The notes under the pieces: model-generated
Seen by the model: the letters and a program-made list of their open reading frames with translations, nothing else
Databases searched by the model: none
Told to the model about the DNA's origin: nothing
From: Finegoldia magna_J
GTDB taxonomy: Bacteria; Bacillota; Clostridia; Tissierellales; Peptoniphilaceae
NCBI RefSeq assembly: GCF_002243175.1
Contig: NZ_NDYF01000013.1
Coordinates: 62,001 to 126,000 of the forward strand
Direction of reading: 5' to 3'
Length of the DNA stretch: 64,000 nucleotides
Shown here: in pieces, positions 36,948-44,814 of the stretch
How the letters are laid out: each line of letters opens with the position of its first letter
Position numbering within the stretch: position 1 is the first letter of the stretch
Translations under genes and position numbers: made by a program

Positions 36948-37860
36948 TATTTTCCCCCATATTTATTATTTTTAATTTGCCAAAAATTTCATTTATTTGA
37001 TCCTTTTCTCCCATGTCATATGAGAAAACAGTCGCAGTCGCACTAGCTACAGCCATTTTGAACATATCCTCTTCACTCATTTCGTTCAAATAAGCGTAGA
37101 TAAATCCAGCAACCATGCTATCTCCGGCGCCGACGCTGTTGATAACTTCTCCCTTAACGATAGGAATGTAAAAAGAACTATTTGCACTCACAAAAATCGC
37201 GCCATCACTTCCCAAAGAACAAATAACATTCTCTGATTTTGGAATCATAGTCGATTTTATATACGAAATGATTTCTTCTTTTGAATTGAACTTGTCTCCG
37301 TAAATTTCTTCTAATTCTGCTTGGTTAGGCTTCAACAACAAAGGATGATAATCTAAACTTTTCAGCAACACATCACCGGTAGTATCCAAAGTAAATCTAG
37401 TATTTGGAGATAATTTTTTTATCATCTCAATGTAGATATCCTTGTCCATATTCGCTGCCACAGATCCGGAAAAAGATACGATTCCACCATCAATTCCAGA
37501 AAGTTTTGCGTAGAAATCTTCCAATTCATCTTGTGAGATGTCAGGCCCCGGTGCATTAACTTCTGTTTCAGAATCCATTTTTAGTTTTACATTAATTCTG
37601 TTGTTTCCATTTATTTTTGTAAAATCGTGGAGAATTCTCATATCATCTAATAATTTTTCGATGTATTCTCCTGTGAATCCTCCCAAAAATCCAATGTTTT
37701 TGGATTTCACATCCAAATTATGTAGCAATTTGCTAACCATAATTCCTTTTCCACCTGCGTAAAGCTCCGTAACTTTCGCTCTATTTGTTTCTCCATTTTG
37801 AAAATCATCCAATCGCATTATATAATCAATCGACGGATTTAATGTCACTGTATATATCAT
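36937..37860 (-). CDS. fruK: 1-phosphofructokinase
   Basis: This 307-residue PfkB-family kinase converts fructose-1-phosphate to fructose-1,6-bisphosphate. It begins MIYTVTLNPSIDYIM, has the AGGKGIMVSKLL motif near residue 36, LLKPNQAELEEIYG, and the PfkB signature VGAGDSMVAGFIYAYL with catalytic Asp near residue 245. The AGGKGINVS of most members reads AGGKGIMVS. It is the first gene of the fruK-fruA-fba operon, behind GGTGAT. Confidence 0.93.
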   Translation of the reverse strand: MIYTVTLNPSIDYIMRLDDFQNGETNRAKVTELYAGGKGIMVSKLLHNLDVKSKNIGFLGGFTGEYIEKLLDDMRILHDFTKINGNNRINVKLKMDSETEVNAPGPDISQDELEDFYAKLSGIDGGIVSFSGSVAANMDKDIYIEMIKKLSPNTRFTLDTTGDVLLKSLDYHPLLLKPNQAELEEIYGDKFNSKEEIISYIKSTMIPKSENVICSLGSDGAIFVSANSSFYIPIVKGEVINSVGAGDSMVAGFIYAYLNEMSEEDMFKMAVASATATVFSYDMGEKDQINEIFGKLKIINMGENNGN

Positions 37861-37930
37861 ATAATCACCATACTATATATACCCATTTGACACATTAATA
37901 AAAAGATAAGACAATATATTTGGTGATAAA

Positions 37931-38569
37931 ATGAAATACGTAAAAAATGTTACAAAAATTGGAAAATTAGATAAATTTACTAGCGTAATTTTGGTTAGCA
38001 AATCTCCAAGAAGAAATGAATTATTGAAAAACATCTTAGAATTTGAAAGCACTTCTACAGATATTGATGAGAGAAAAATCGAAGAATTGGCTTACGAAAA
38101 ATACAAAGACCGTGAAATAATCGATAAACTTGCACTCGTTTGCTGTGAAATATCCAAAGCAAAAATTCTTCCATTAGAATTAAAAGAAAACACGCTCTAC
38201 ATTTCTTCTGATACAATCGTAATTAACGACGGGAAAATTTTGAACAAGCCAAAAGACTACGACGAAGCGTTGGATATGCTAACATCATATCTTGGAAAAA
38301 TTCACAAAGTTGTGACATCTGTTTGTTTGAAATCAAAAAACTACGAAGAAATATTCTACACTTTTAGTAACGTAAAATTCTCAGAAAAAACAGACAAAAA
38401 TATCCAATTACTCAAAGATTACATAGACGAAGGCACAGTTTACGACAAAGCCGGTGCATACGGAATTCAGGATTTGAATCCAGTTCTTATAGAATACATC
38501 GAAGGTGATTTGAACACTATAATTGGCCTTCCTATCAGTGAAATTAATAAAAGAATTAACGATAAATAA
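37931..38569 (+). CDS. maf: Maf-like nucleoside triphosphate pyrophosphatase
   Basis: This 212-residue protein has the Maf motifs VSKSPRRNELL near residue 26, SSDTIVINDGKILNKPKD near residue 96, and AYGIQDL near residue 175. Maf proteins hydrolyse non-canonical or canonical NTPs and are linked to cell-division arrest. It is longer than usual by an N-terminal 20 residues (MKYVKNVTKIGKLDKFTS) ahead of the first strand. The upstream GGTGAT suits the ATG at 37931. It is followed after eleven bases by the DUF523 gene. Annotation of exact nucleotide specificity is not possible. Confidence 0.85.
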   Translation: MKYVKNVTKIGKLDKFTSVILVSKSPRRNELLKNILEFESTSTDIDERKIEELAYEKYKDREIIDKLALVCCEISKAKILPLELKENTLYISSDTIVINDGKILNKPKDYDEALDMLTSYLGKIHKVVTSVCLKSKNYEEIFYTFSNVKFSEKTDKNIQLLKDYIDEGTVYDKAGAYGIQDLNPVLIEYIEGDLNTIIGLPISEINKRINDK

Positions 38570-38580
38570 AGGAGAAAAAT

Positions 38581-39018
38581 ATGCAAAATGTTTTAATTAG
38601 CGCTTGTTTATTGGGAGTGGATTGCAAATACAATGGCTCCAATAACAAATTAGACGATGAAATTATTCATTCACTCAAAGACAAATACAATTTGATTCCA
38701 GTGTGCCCAGAAATTATGGGAGGATTACCAACGCCAAGAAATCCTGTTGAGATTAAGGATGGAAAAGTTTTTGATTATGATGGAGAAGAATTCATAGAAG
38801 AATTTGAAAAAGGAAGCGACGAAGTGGTGAAATTAGCGAAATTATACAACCCTACAATCGCCATTTTAAAAGAAAATTCTCCATCTTGTGGATCCAATTA
38901 TATTTACGATGGAACTTTCAATAACAAAAAAATTAAAGGAATGGGAATTGCTGCACGAAAACTTTCAGAAGAATATGTGAGATTATTCAACGAAGAAAAT
39001 ATAAAAATATTACTGTAA
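38581..39018 (+). CDS. DUF523 family protein
   Basis: This 145-residue protein has the family motifs ISACLLGVDCKYNGSNN, CPEIMGGLPTPRNPVEI and LKENSPSCGSNYIYDGTF. Conserved cysteines (SACLLG..C, CPE, SPSCG) suggest metal or cluster binding, but no function is established for the family. It lies eleven bases after maf with a clear ribosome site (AAAGGAGAAAA), so the two are probably one operon. Length is typical. Confidence 0.85.
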   Translation: MQNVLISACLLGVDCKYNGSNNKLDDEIIHSLKDKYNLIPVCPEIMGGLPTPRNPVEIKDGKVFDYDGEEFIEEFEKGSDEVVKLAKLYNPTIAILKENSPSCGSNYIYDGTFNNKKIKGMGIAARKLSEEYVRLFNEENIKILL

Positions 39019-39056
39019 AATATAAAAATATTACTATTTGTTTGATTTTTTTAATT

Positions 39057-39114
39057 TGATAATCATTTTTAGTTGACAAATTAAAAAACCGTAGTATAAT
39101 GATAATAGATATCA
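39057..39114 (+). promoter_or_regulatory. Promoter with two Fur-like boxes for a small RNA
   Basis: A perfect TTGACA (39073-39078) and TATAAT (39095-39100) are spaced 16 bases. Two 15-base sites match the Fur consensus TGATAATNATTATCA at 12 of 14 defined positions each: TGATAATCATTTTTA (39057-39071), just before the -35, and TGATAATAGATATCA (39100-39114), over the start site. No downstream ORF follows this promoter. Confidence 0.6.
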
Positions 39115-39192
39115 ATTTATATCAAACAAACCCCTTGTAAGATAAAATTGTACTTAAGAAATCGCGGCTCCCCCTAAAGCCGTGATTTTTTT
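39107..39192 (+). ncRNA. Candidate iron-regulated small RNA (FsrA-like)
   Basis: A strong promoter reads into about 86 bases without an ORF, ending in an intrinsic terminator: stem ATCGCGGCT (39161-39169)/AGCCGTGAT (39178-39186), loop CCCCCTAA, then seven T. A second C-rich patch, AAACCCCTTG, lies upstream. The loop with its closing bases, CTCCCCCT, complements purine-rich Shine-Dalgarno sites. Size, Fur-like boxes and the C-rich single strand recall B. subtilis FsrA, which represses iron-protein synthesis. No homology is claimed. Confidence 0.6.
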
Positions 39193-39202
39193 ATGAAAAA
39201 AA

Positions 39203-39223
39203 CTACGCAAAATTTTTGCGTAG
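39203..39223 (-). terminator. Terminator of the YeiH-like gene
   Basis: The stem CTACGCAAAA/TTTTGCGTAG is followed on the minus strand by a T-run. Confidence 0.8.
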
Positions 39224-39231
39224 CTTTTATA

Positions 39232-40257
39232 CTATATTAGTCCAAGTGCAAATTGCATTGCAATTGAAACTATAGTTATCCCAATCCAGCAACAAAATCC
39301 AAGTAAGATTGGTTTGCCGCCTGTTTTTATTAATTTTACAATATCAGTTTTAAATCCAATTGCAGCCATTGCCATTACAATGAAAAACTTCGACAATTCT
39401 TTTAACGGATTGAAAACTTTCGCATCTACTCCCATCTTCAAAGCAACTGTAGTTATAATACTTGCAAGAACGAAATACAGAATAAACATAGGAAATATTT
39501 TTTTGAGTTCAACTTTTTCTGATTGTTCTTGTTTTTTAGTTCTCAAATACGACAACACCAAAGTGATTGGAATTATCGCCAATGTTCTAGTCAATTTTAC
39601 AGTAACAGCTTTGTCCAATGTTTGTGTTCCCAAATTATATAATCCATCCCAAGTTGCAGCGGCTGCCGTTACCGATGATGTATCATTTACCGCAGTTCCT
39701 GCAAAAATTCCGAATGCTTCTCCCGAATGAGTCGAAAATCCAATAACACTTCCCAATAAAGGAAATATCAACGCAGCGATTACATTGAAGAAAAATATTA
39801 CAGAAATTGCTTGTGCAACATCTTCATCATCAGCTTCTATTACTGGAGCAGTCGCTGCAATTGCAGAACCACCGCAAATTGATGATCCAACACCTACTAA
39901 TATGGCGATGTTTTTTTTAATATTCATTTTCTTTGCAAGTACATAAGAAATTATTAAAGATGTGGAAATAGTTAGTACAATTATTGGCAATGACTGTTTT
40001 CCAGTTTCCATAACAACTGCCAAATTCATTCCAAAACCAAGTAAAATTACTGCATACTGCAATATTTTTTTCGATGCAAATTTCATTCCGACTTCAAATT
40101 GTGATTTGTCTTTAATAATATACCCCATTACAATTCCAACCAAAATCGCTAGAACTGCACCACCAATTACAGGGAATTTCTTCCCTAAGAAGTGACAAGG
40201 AATAGCTATTAAAAGACATAGCATTAATCCTTTATAATGTTTCTTTAACCAATTCAT
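39232..40257 (-). CDS. YeiH-family putative anion exporter (UPF0324)
   Basis: This 341-residue membrane protein has about ten helices and the family blocks YAVILLGFGMNLAVV, GVGSSICGGSAIAATAPVI and AGTAVNDTSSVTAAA, all diagnostic for the YeiH/COG2855 group. The group is annotated as putative sulfate exporters; experimental support is thin. In some bacteria it is controlled by the LysR regulator CysB or YeiE, but no regulator is next to it here. Monocistronic, with ribosome site GGAGG and terminator. Confidence 0.88.
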   Translation of the reverse strand: MNWLKKHYKGLMLCLLIAIPCHFLGKKFPVIGGAVLAILVGIVMGYIIKDKSQFEVGMKFASKKILQYAVILLGFGMNLAVVMETGKQSLPIIVLTISTSLIISYVLAKKMNIKKNIAILVGVGSSICGGSAIAATAPVIEADDEDVAQAISVIFFFNVIAALIFPLLGSVIGFSTHSGEAFGIFAGTAVNDTSSVTAAAATWDGLYNLGTQTLDKAVTVKLTRTLAIIPITLVLSYLRTKKQEQSEKVELKKIFPMFILYFVLASIITTVALKMGVDAKVFNPLKELSKFFIVMAMAAIGFKTDIVKLIKTGGKPILLGFCCWIGITIVSIAMQFALGLI

Positions 40258-40362
40258 AATTCCTCCAAAAATTTAATTACCTATATATTTTAACTCAAAA
40301 ATATTTAATGTAAAGTTTCACAAAAAAACACCACGATAAATAATTTACCGTGATGTTCGTAT

Positions 40363-41904
40363 TTATTCTTGAACTAACAAATAGTCGCTGTCGATATTTT
40401 TTACATACAACACTTCGTCAAATTTTTCTTTGATAAATGGATGAACGTTCTTTGCGCAGTAGATTGATCCATTGAATCTCAAAATAAAATCTTCCAACAA
40501 AATATTGCCAGTATTTTCGTCCAAATTCTCAAACAAATTAACTACCATGTTGAATTCAGAATCTTGATTTATTATTCTCTTGTATCTGATCAAATTCTTG
40601 TCTCTATCACTGTATTCAGAATATCTTTGTTTTGATGTCAATTCTTCATCAAATATTTTTAGCAATGGAGGAATTTTCTTATCGGGAAAAGAATTAAACA
40701 ATGTGACATTGTTTCTGAAATCAGTGTCGAAGATGTAACTTTCATCGTAAGTTACAAGCATATTCGAAGACAAATCAAACTCCTCTAAAGGTTCGTTGTT
40801 TACCAAAATCATTCCGCTTTGTGGAGACAATGTCTGAATAAATGATTTTGCTAGTAAGTTTACAACTTCGTCATTATCGCAAATAATTAAGTATTTTTTG
40901 TCAGTGTAAAATGTGTAGTTGATTTTAACTTTAACATTTGAAGAATACAATTTTACATCTCTGAACTCAATGTCTTTGATGTGGTCTACAATTTTATCTG
41001 ATTTTTCTTTATTTCCAAAAATTTCTTCCATTTCAAAAACTTTTTGTTCAGATTGCACAATCATTGAACGTTCTTTTACGATTTTTTTAATCATATGGTG
41101 AAGCAACATTATTGAACTAATAAGAATTATAACTTCACCGATGTTGATGTTTGGTTGTTTAATAATGTAAATCAAACTTATTATAAAATACACTCCGATA
41201 AATAATAATTTTAGGTTGTATTTTGTGAGTTCTTCCTTGTCAAGTTCGATAACTTTTTCTGATATGTCTTCAATTAATTTACTGTGGACAACTTCAAGTG
41301 CTTTATTAGCCTTTGAGTTGATTACTTTCTTGGAGTTGAGCATATCATCAAGAAAATACACGTATCTTTTTCTCAAATTCGATGTATTTGTTTTCTTTTC
41401 TAAAATTGATTTATCGATTCTCACGTTAATTAAACTGAAAATCAACACTCCCACAGTTATAATTGACACTGGGATAAATGATACGCAATATCCTGCTGTT
41501 ATAAAAACTACAGCCAATAAAATCGCATCAGATATCAGCTCCAATGTCGGAATAATGTAATATTCCTTTAAGTAAAGCGATGTAGATGTTATGTCGTTCG
41601 AAAAAGTTTTTTCTTTTTCTTGTATTTCGTAAAAGTTTTGTGAGATTACGTTGTGAAACAAATCTTGTTTAAATCCTTCTACAAACAAAAGTCCCATGTT
41701 GTAAATCGTTCTGTCCTTGAGATAATTTATTCCTGCGAACAAAATCAACGACGCACTAATTACAATCAGTGTGAATGTCTTGTTCTCAACTTCAAATAAT
41801 CTTTTAGTAAATACAATCGCCACCGCTAAAAAACACGACAATAAAATTGTCAGTAAAATTTGCATAAATAAATTGATTTTCTCTCTAAAAATGTACTTAT
41901 TCAT
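40363..41904 (-). CDS. ABC-exporter-like protein with degenerate ATPase domain
   Basis: This 513-residue protein has the plan of an ABC half-transporter: six predicted helices in residues 10-280 and a C-terminal domain of ATPase size. The catalytic motifs are gone. The P-loop position reads ICDNDEVVNLLAKSF (341-355) with no glycine-rich loop or GK(S/T); the signature reads YSDRDKNLIRYKRI where LSGGEKQR is expected; Walker B reads MVVNLFENLDENT without the DE pair. The frame is open throughout, so it is not a simple pseudogene. The ATG at 41904 follows GAGGGA. It lacks a neighbouring partner transporter. It may act as a non-hydrolysing partner or in a transport-independent role. Confidence 0.75.
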   Translation of the reverse strand: MNKYIFREKINLFMQILLTILLSCFLAVAIVFTKRLFEVENKTFTLIVISASLILFAGINYLKDRTIYNMGLLFVEGFKQDLFHNVISQNFYEIQEKEKTFSNDITSTSLYLKEYYIIPTLELISDAILLAVVFITAGYCVSFIPVSIITVGVLIFSLINVRIDKSILEKKTNTSNLRKRYVYFLDDMLNSKKVINSKANKALEVVHSKLIEDISEKVIELDKEELTKYNLKLLFIGVYFIISLIYIIKQPNINIGEVIILISSIMLLHHMIKKIVKERSMIVQSEQKVFEMEEIFGNKEKSDKIVDHIKDIEFRDVKLYSSNVKVKINYTFYTDKKYLIICDNDEVVNLLAKSFIQTLSPQSGMILVNNEPLEEFDLSSNMLVTYDESYIFDTDFRNNVTLFNSFPDKKIPPLLKIFDEELTSKQRYSEYSDRDKNLIRYKRIINQDSEFNMVVNLFENLDENTGNILLEDFILRFNGSIYCAKNVHPFIKEKFDEVLYVKNIDSDYLLVQE

Positions 41905-41959
41905 ATATTCCCTCATATAATACAAAATAGAGCTTGCGCCCTATTTCGCATTACTCATT

Positions 41960-42814
41960 TTATTTTTCTTCTAAGGATTTAAATACATTACCAGCATTGT
42001 AGGAACTTCTTACGAATGGACCGCTTTCTACGTGTTTGATTCCTATTGATTCTCCGTATTTTTTGTATTCTTCGAATTCTTCCGGAGTAACATATCTGTC
42101 CAACTCTGCATGTTCTAATGTTGGCATCAAATATTGTCCAATTGTAACTATATCGACTTTTAATTCGTTCAACTTATCTAACATTTGATGAACTTCTTCG
42201 TTTGTTTCGCCAAGTCCAACCATAAATCCAGACTTAGTTACAAGTCCTTTTTCTTTTGCGTATCTTAAAACTTCGAACGAATTGTCCAAGTTACCTTGTG
42301 GTCTCATTTCTTTGAAGATAGAACGAACTGTTTCAACGTTGTGATTTAATACATCTGGTCTTTCATCAAAAACAATATCCAACAATTCATGCTTTGCGTG
42401 CATATCTGGAATTAAAACTTCAACCAATGTTCCTTCGTTGTATTTTCTAATTTCCTTGATAACATTTTTGAATTGAGTTGCACCTTCATCTTTCAAATCA
42501 TCTCTGTCAACAGAAGTAATAACTGCGTATTTCAAACCTAGTTTTTGCACAACTTTTGCAACATTTTCAGGTTCTTTTTCATCAACAGCCCTTCCTCTTC
42601 CTGTGGTTACGTTGCAATATCTACAGTTTCTAGTACAAATATCTCCTAAAATCATAAATGTAGCTGTACGTGATTCGTAGCATTTCATTCTGTTAGGACA
42701 ATTTGCTTCCTTGCAAACTGTGTTCAATTCAAAACCATCTACTAAACTTTCTACTTCGTGAAGGTTTTGGCTACCTTCTATCTTTACTCTCATCCATTTT
42801 GGTTTTCTAATCAA
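41960..42814 (-). CDS. lipA: Lipoyl synthase
   Basis: This 284-residue radical SAM enzyme inserts sulfur into octanoyl groups. It has both clusters: auxiliary CKEANCPNRMKC near residue 35 and radical SAM CTRNCRYC near residue 62, plus the C-terminal RSSYNAG whose Ser ligates the auxiliary cluster. I choose the TTG at 42814, six bases after AGGTG, which gives the family-like N-terminus MIRKPKWMRVKI. It overlaps lplA, whose stop lies at 42809-42807. Together they could make and attach lipoate, though no lipoyl-dependent dehydrogenase is in the window. Confidence 0.93.
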   Translation of the reverse strand: MIRKPKWMRVKIEGSQNLHEVESLVDGFELNTVCKEANCPNRMKCYESRTATFMILGDICTRNCRYCNVTTGRGRAVDEKEPENVAKVVQKLGLKYAVITSVDRDDLKDEGATQFKNVIKEIRKYNEGTLVEVLIPDMHAKHELLDIVFDERPDVLNHNVETVRSIFKEMRPQGNLDNSFEVLRYAKEKGLVTKSGFMVGLGETNEEVHQMLDKLNELKVDIVTIGQYLMPTLEHAELDRYVTPEEFEEYKKYGESIGIKHVESGPFVRSSYNAGNVFKSLEEK

Positions 42815-43769
42815 ATATATCACCTAAAAACACTTTCTCATCCATTCCCACAATGTATTCACCGATATTAACATCATTCAAAACATTATGGAAACCATCT
42901 ATCGTCATAGCCTTTCCAACAAACATATCGCAAAATTCTGAAATATCTTTGTTCGAAAAGAAATCCCCTTCTATTTTGAAACTATCTATCAAATTATCCT
43001 TGATGTTGTAGCTGTATTCCACAACTCCAAACTTGTGTTTTCTTTGATAATTTGCAGTAGTTTCCCCTTTTGAATAAATAAAATCTTCATTTTTAAATAA
43101 ATCAATGTATTTATTCACTTCTTCTATCTCAGAATCGTTAAGCACGTATTCTTCTAAGTTATTATCTTCAATGATTCCGTTTTTAATTTTATTGAAAAAC
43201 TCATCGTATTCCATATCAATCATATCATTAATAGTCGTGATTCTGGATTCTACAGATTTTATGGCTTTTCCTTCGAATTTTATTTTTTGCGGAGTAAGTG
43301 AATTCATCATCTTTTCGACTCCAATATCGAAAAGAATTGTACCATGATGAACAACCATGCTGTTTTTCATATATTGTGCGTTGCCACTTATTTTCTTACC
43401 GTCAATCAAAATATCATTTCTACCGCTGAATTCTGGATTAAGTCCCATTTTTTTCATTTGATTGATAATCATGTTGGCAAAATGTTTGAAGTCATTTGCG
43501 TAGTTTTGACTTTCAATGAAAGTGTATTGCATATTTTTTTCATCAGTATATATGCAGCCACCACCAGACAATCTACGAACTAGATTAATTCCATTTTCTT
43601 CTGCGTATTTTAAGTTAATTTCTCTGTAAATGTTTTGATTTTTGCCTAGTAAGATTGAATCCTTATTTCTCCACAAAATGAACACAGGAATGTTGTGCTT
43701 TGCGAAAAAATATTCCACCGCAAAATTATAATACGGATCTACGCTGTCATTATTAAAATAATATTTCAT
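42807..43769 (-). CDS. lplA: Lipoate-protein ligase A
   Basis: This 320-residue ligase has RRLSGGGCIYTDEKNMQYTF near residue 70 and KKISGNAQYMKNSMVVHHGTIL near residue 135, given here as GKKISGNAQ and HHGTIL; these hold the adenylate and lysine-binding residues. The C-terminal accessory domain is present (about 250-320). It joins lipoate or octanoate to lipoyl domains using ATP. Paired with lipA, it may charge octanoate before sulfur insertion, since LipB is not seen. It is ten bases downstream of the PPC-domain gene. Confidence 0.92.
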   Translation of the reverse strand: MKYYFNNDSVDPYYNFAVEYFFAKHNIPVFILWRNKDSILLGKNQNIYREINLKYAEENGINLVRRLSGGGCIYTDEKNMQYTFIESQNYANDFKHFANMIINQMKKMGLNPEFSGRNDILIDGKKISGNAQYMKNSMVVHHGTILFDIGVEKMMNSLTPQKIKFEGKAIKSVESRITTINDMIDMEYDEFFNKIKNGIIEDNNLEEYVLNDSEIEEVNKYIDLFKNEDFIYSKGETTANYQRKHKFGVVEYSYNIKDNLIDSFKIEGDFFSNKDISEFCDMFVGKAMTIDGFHNVLNDVNIGEYIVGMDEKVFLGDIFD

Positions 43770-43778
43770 TTATCTCCT

Positions 43779-44198
43779 TTAAATATCGTATAAATTTAAA
43801 CCTGTTTCAGAATCTTTGAATCTATCAACTTTTTCGTCTATTTTATTAATTATGATTTCACAAGTTGCCGATATGATAGCCTCGTTCAAATGTCCGCCGT
43901 GAACATTCAAGTTCTCATCTGCAAATGTAATGTGCATGTGCAAATAAGGTTTGTCATTCATAGTAGAGATATTTCCAAGGATGCTCGTGATTTCCATCTC
44001 ACCTGTGAAATTTTTCTTAGTGTATTCTTGTTTTTCAACACTGTATAATCCCACAGTTATATTATCACTGGCACCAATACCAGAAATAGAACCATTTTTT
44101 AGCTGAAGTTTTTCAACTAATTCGAATAATTTTTCTACAACGTCTTCGCCCTTTTCAATTCGGACTAAAACATTATCATAATATTCTCTATATTTCAA
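43779..44198 (-). CDS. PPC (DUF296) domain protein
   Basis: This 139-residue single-domain protein has the PPC fold motifs NGSISGIGASDNITVGLYS and LHMHITFADENLNVHGGHL, here below the full stretch. The GGH and neighbouring His residues form a putative metal site. In plants the domain joins AT-hooks; bacterial stand-alone forms are called DNA-binding, but evidence is weak. The start is a TTG at 44198 behind AGGAGG; the nearby ATG is out of frame and stops at once. It heads a likely operon with lplA and lipA. Confidence 0.85.
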   Translation of the reverse strand: MKYREYYDNVLVRIEKGEDVVEKLFELVEKLQLKNGSISGIGASDNITVGLYSVEKQEYTKKNFTGEMEITSILGNISTMNDKPYLHMHITFADENLNVHGGHLNEAIISATCEIIINKIDEKVDRFKDSETGLNLYDI

Positions 44199-44343
44199 AT
44201 CATTAACCTCCTGTAAAGTTCATACAATCTAATTATACATTTAATTTCTTTTTGTTTCAATTTATAAATCGTACGTTTGATTTCATTTTCCCGAAAATAA
44301 AATTTTATACTATAATAGAAGTAGCAATTAAAAGGTGGAAAAT

Positions 44344-44814
44344 ATGAAAACAAAACAAGATACAAAAACAATTGTAAAATTCAGAGCAAACGGTGATATG
44401 GGAAATTTTTATGGACTTCTTCACGGAGGAGAATTATTCAAAATGATGGACACAATCGCAGGTGTATGTACGAGAAGATTTTGTTCCAATAAAACATTGA
44501 CCAAAGCCGTAAATAATCTTACATTCAACGCTCCAACAAAGCTAGGAGAAATCATAAAAATCACAGCGATTATAGATTACGTCGGAAAAACTAGCATGGA
44601 ATGTTTCGTTCGTGCAAAAGTCGAAGGCACAGATATCATAAAAGCTTCGGGATATTTCACAATGGTAAGTGTAAATGAAGAAGGAGAATCTGAAATTGTA
44701 AATGAAAAAATCGAATACGTAACAGACGAGGATAGAATGTATCGCGATTTGGCGATTGAAAGAAGAAAAATCTACAAGGAAGTAAATTTGCTTCAACAAA
44801 ATTATAAACTATGA
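44344..44814 (+). CDS. Acyl-CoA thioesterase, hotdog fold
   Basis: This 156-residue protein has the hotdog signature MGNFYGLLHGGELFKMMDTIAG, with the HGG loop and catalytic Asp, and VNNLTFNAPTKLGEII. It matches the YciA/BFIT-type acyl-CoA hydrolases. The ATG at 44344 follows AAAGGTGG; the GTG nine bases earlier lies in the ribosome site. Its stop overlaps the start of the helicase gene by four bases (ATGA), so the two are co-translated even though their functions are unrelated. Confidence 0.88.
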   Translation: MKTKQDTKTIVKFRANGDMGNFYGLLHGGELFKMMDTIAGVCTRRFCSNKTLTKAVNNLTFNAPTKLGEIIKITAIIDYVGKTSMECFVRAKVEGTDIIKASGYFTMVSVNEEGESEIVNEKIEYVTDEDRMYRDLAIERRKIYKEVNLLQQNYKL

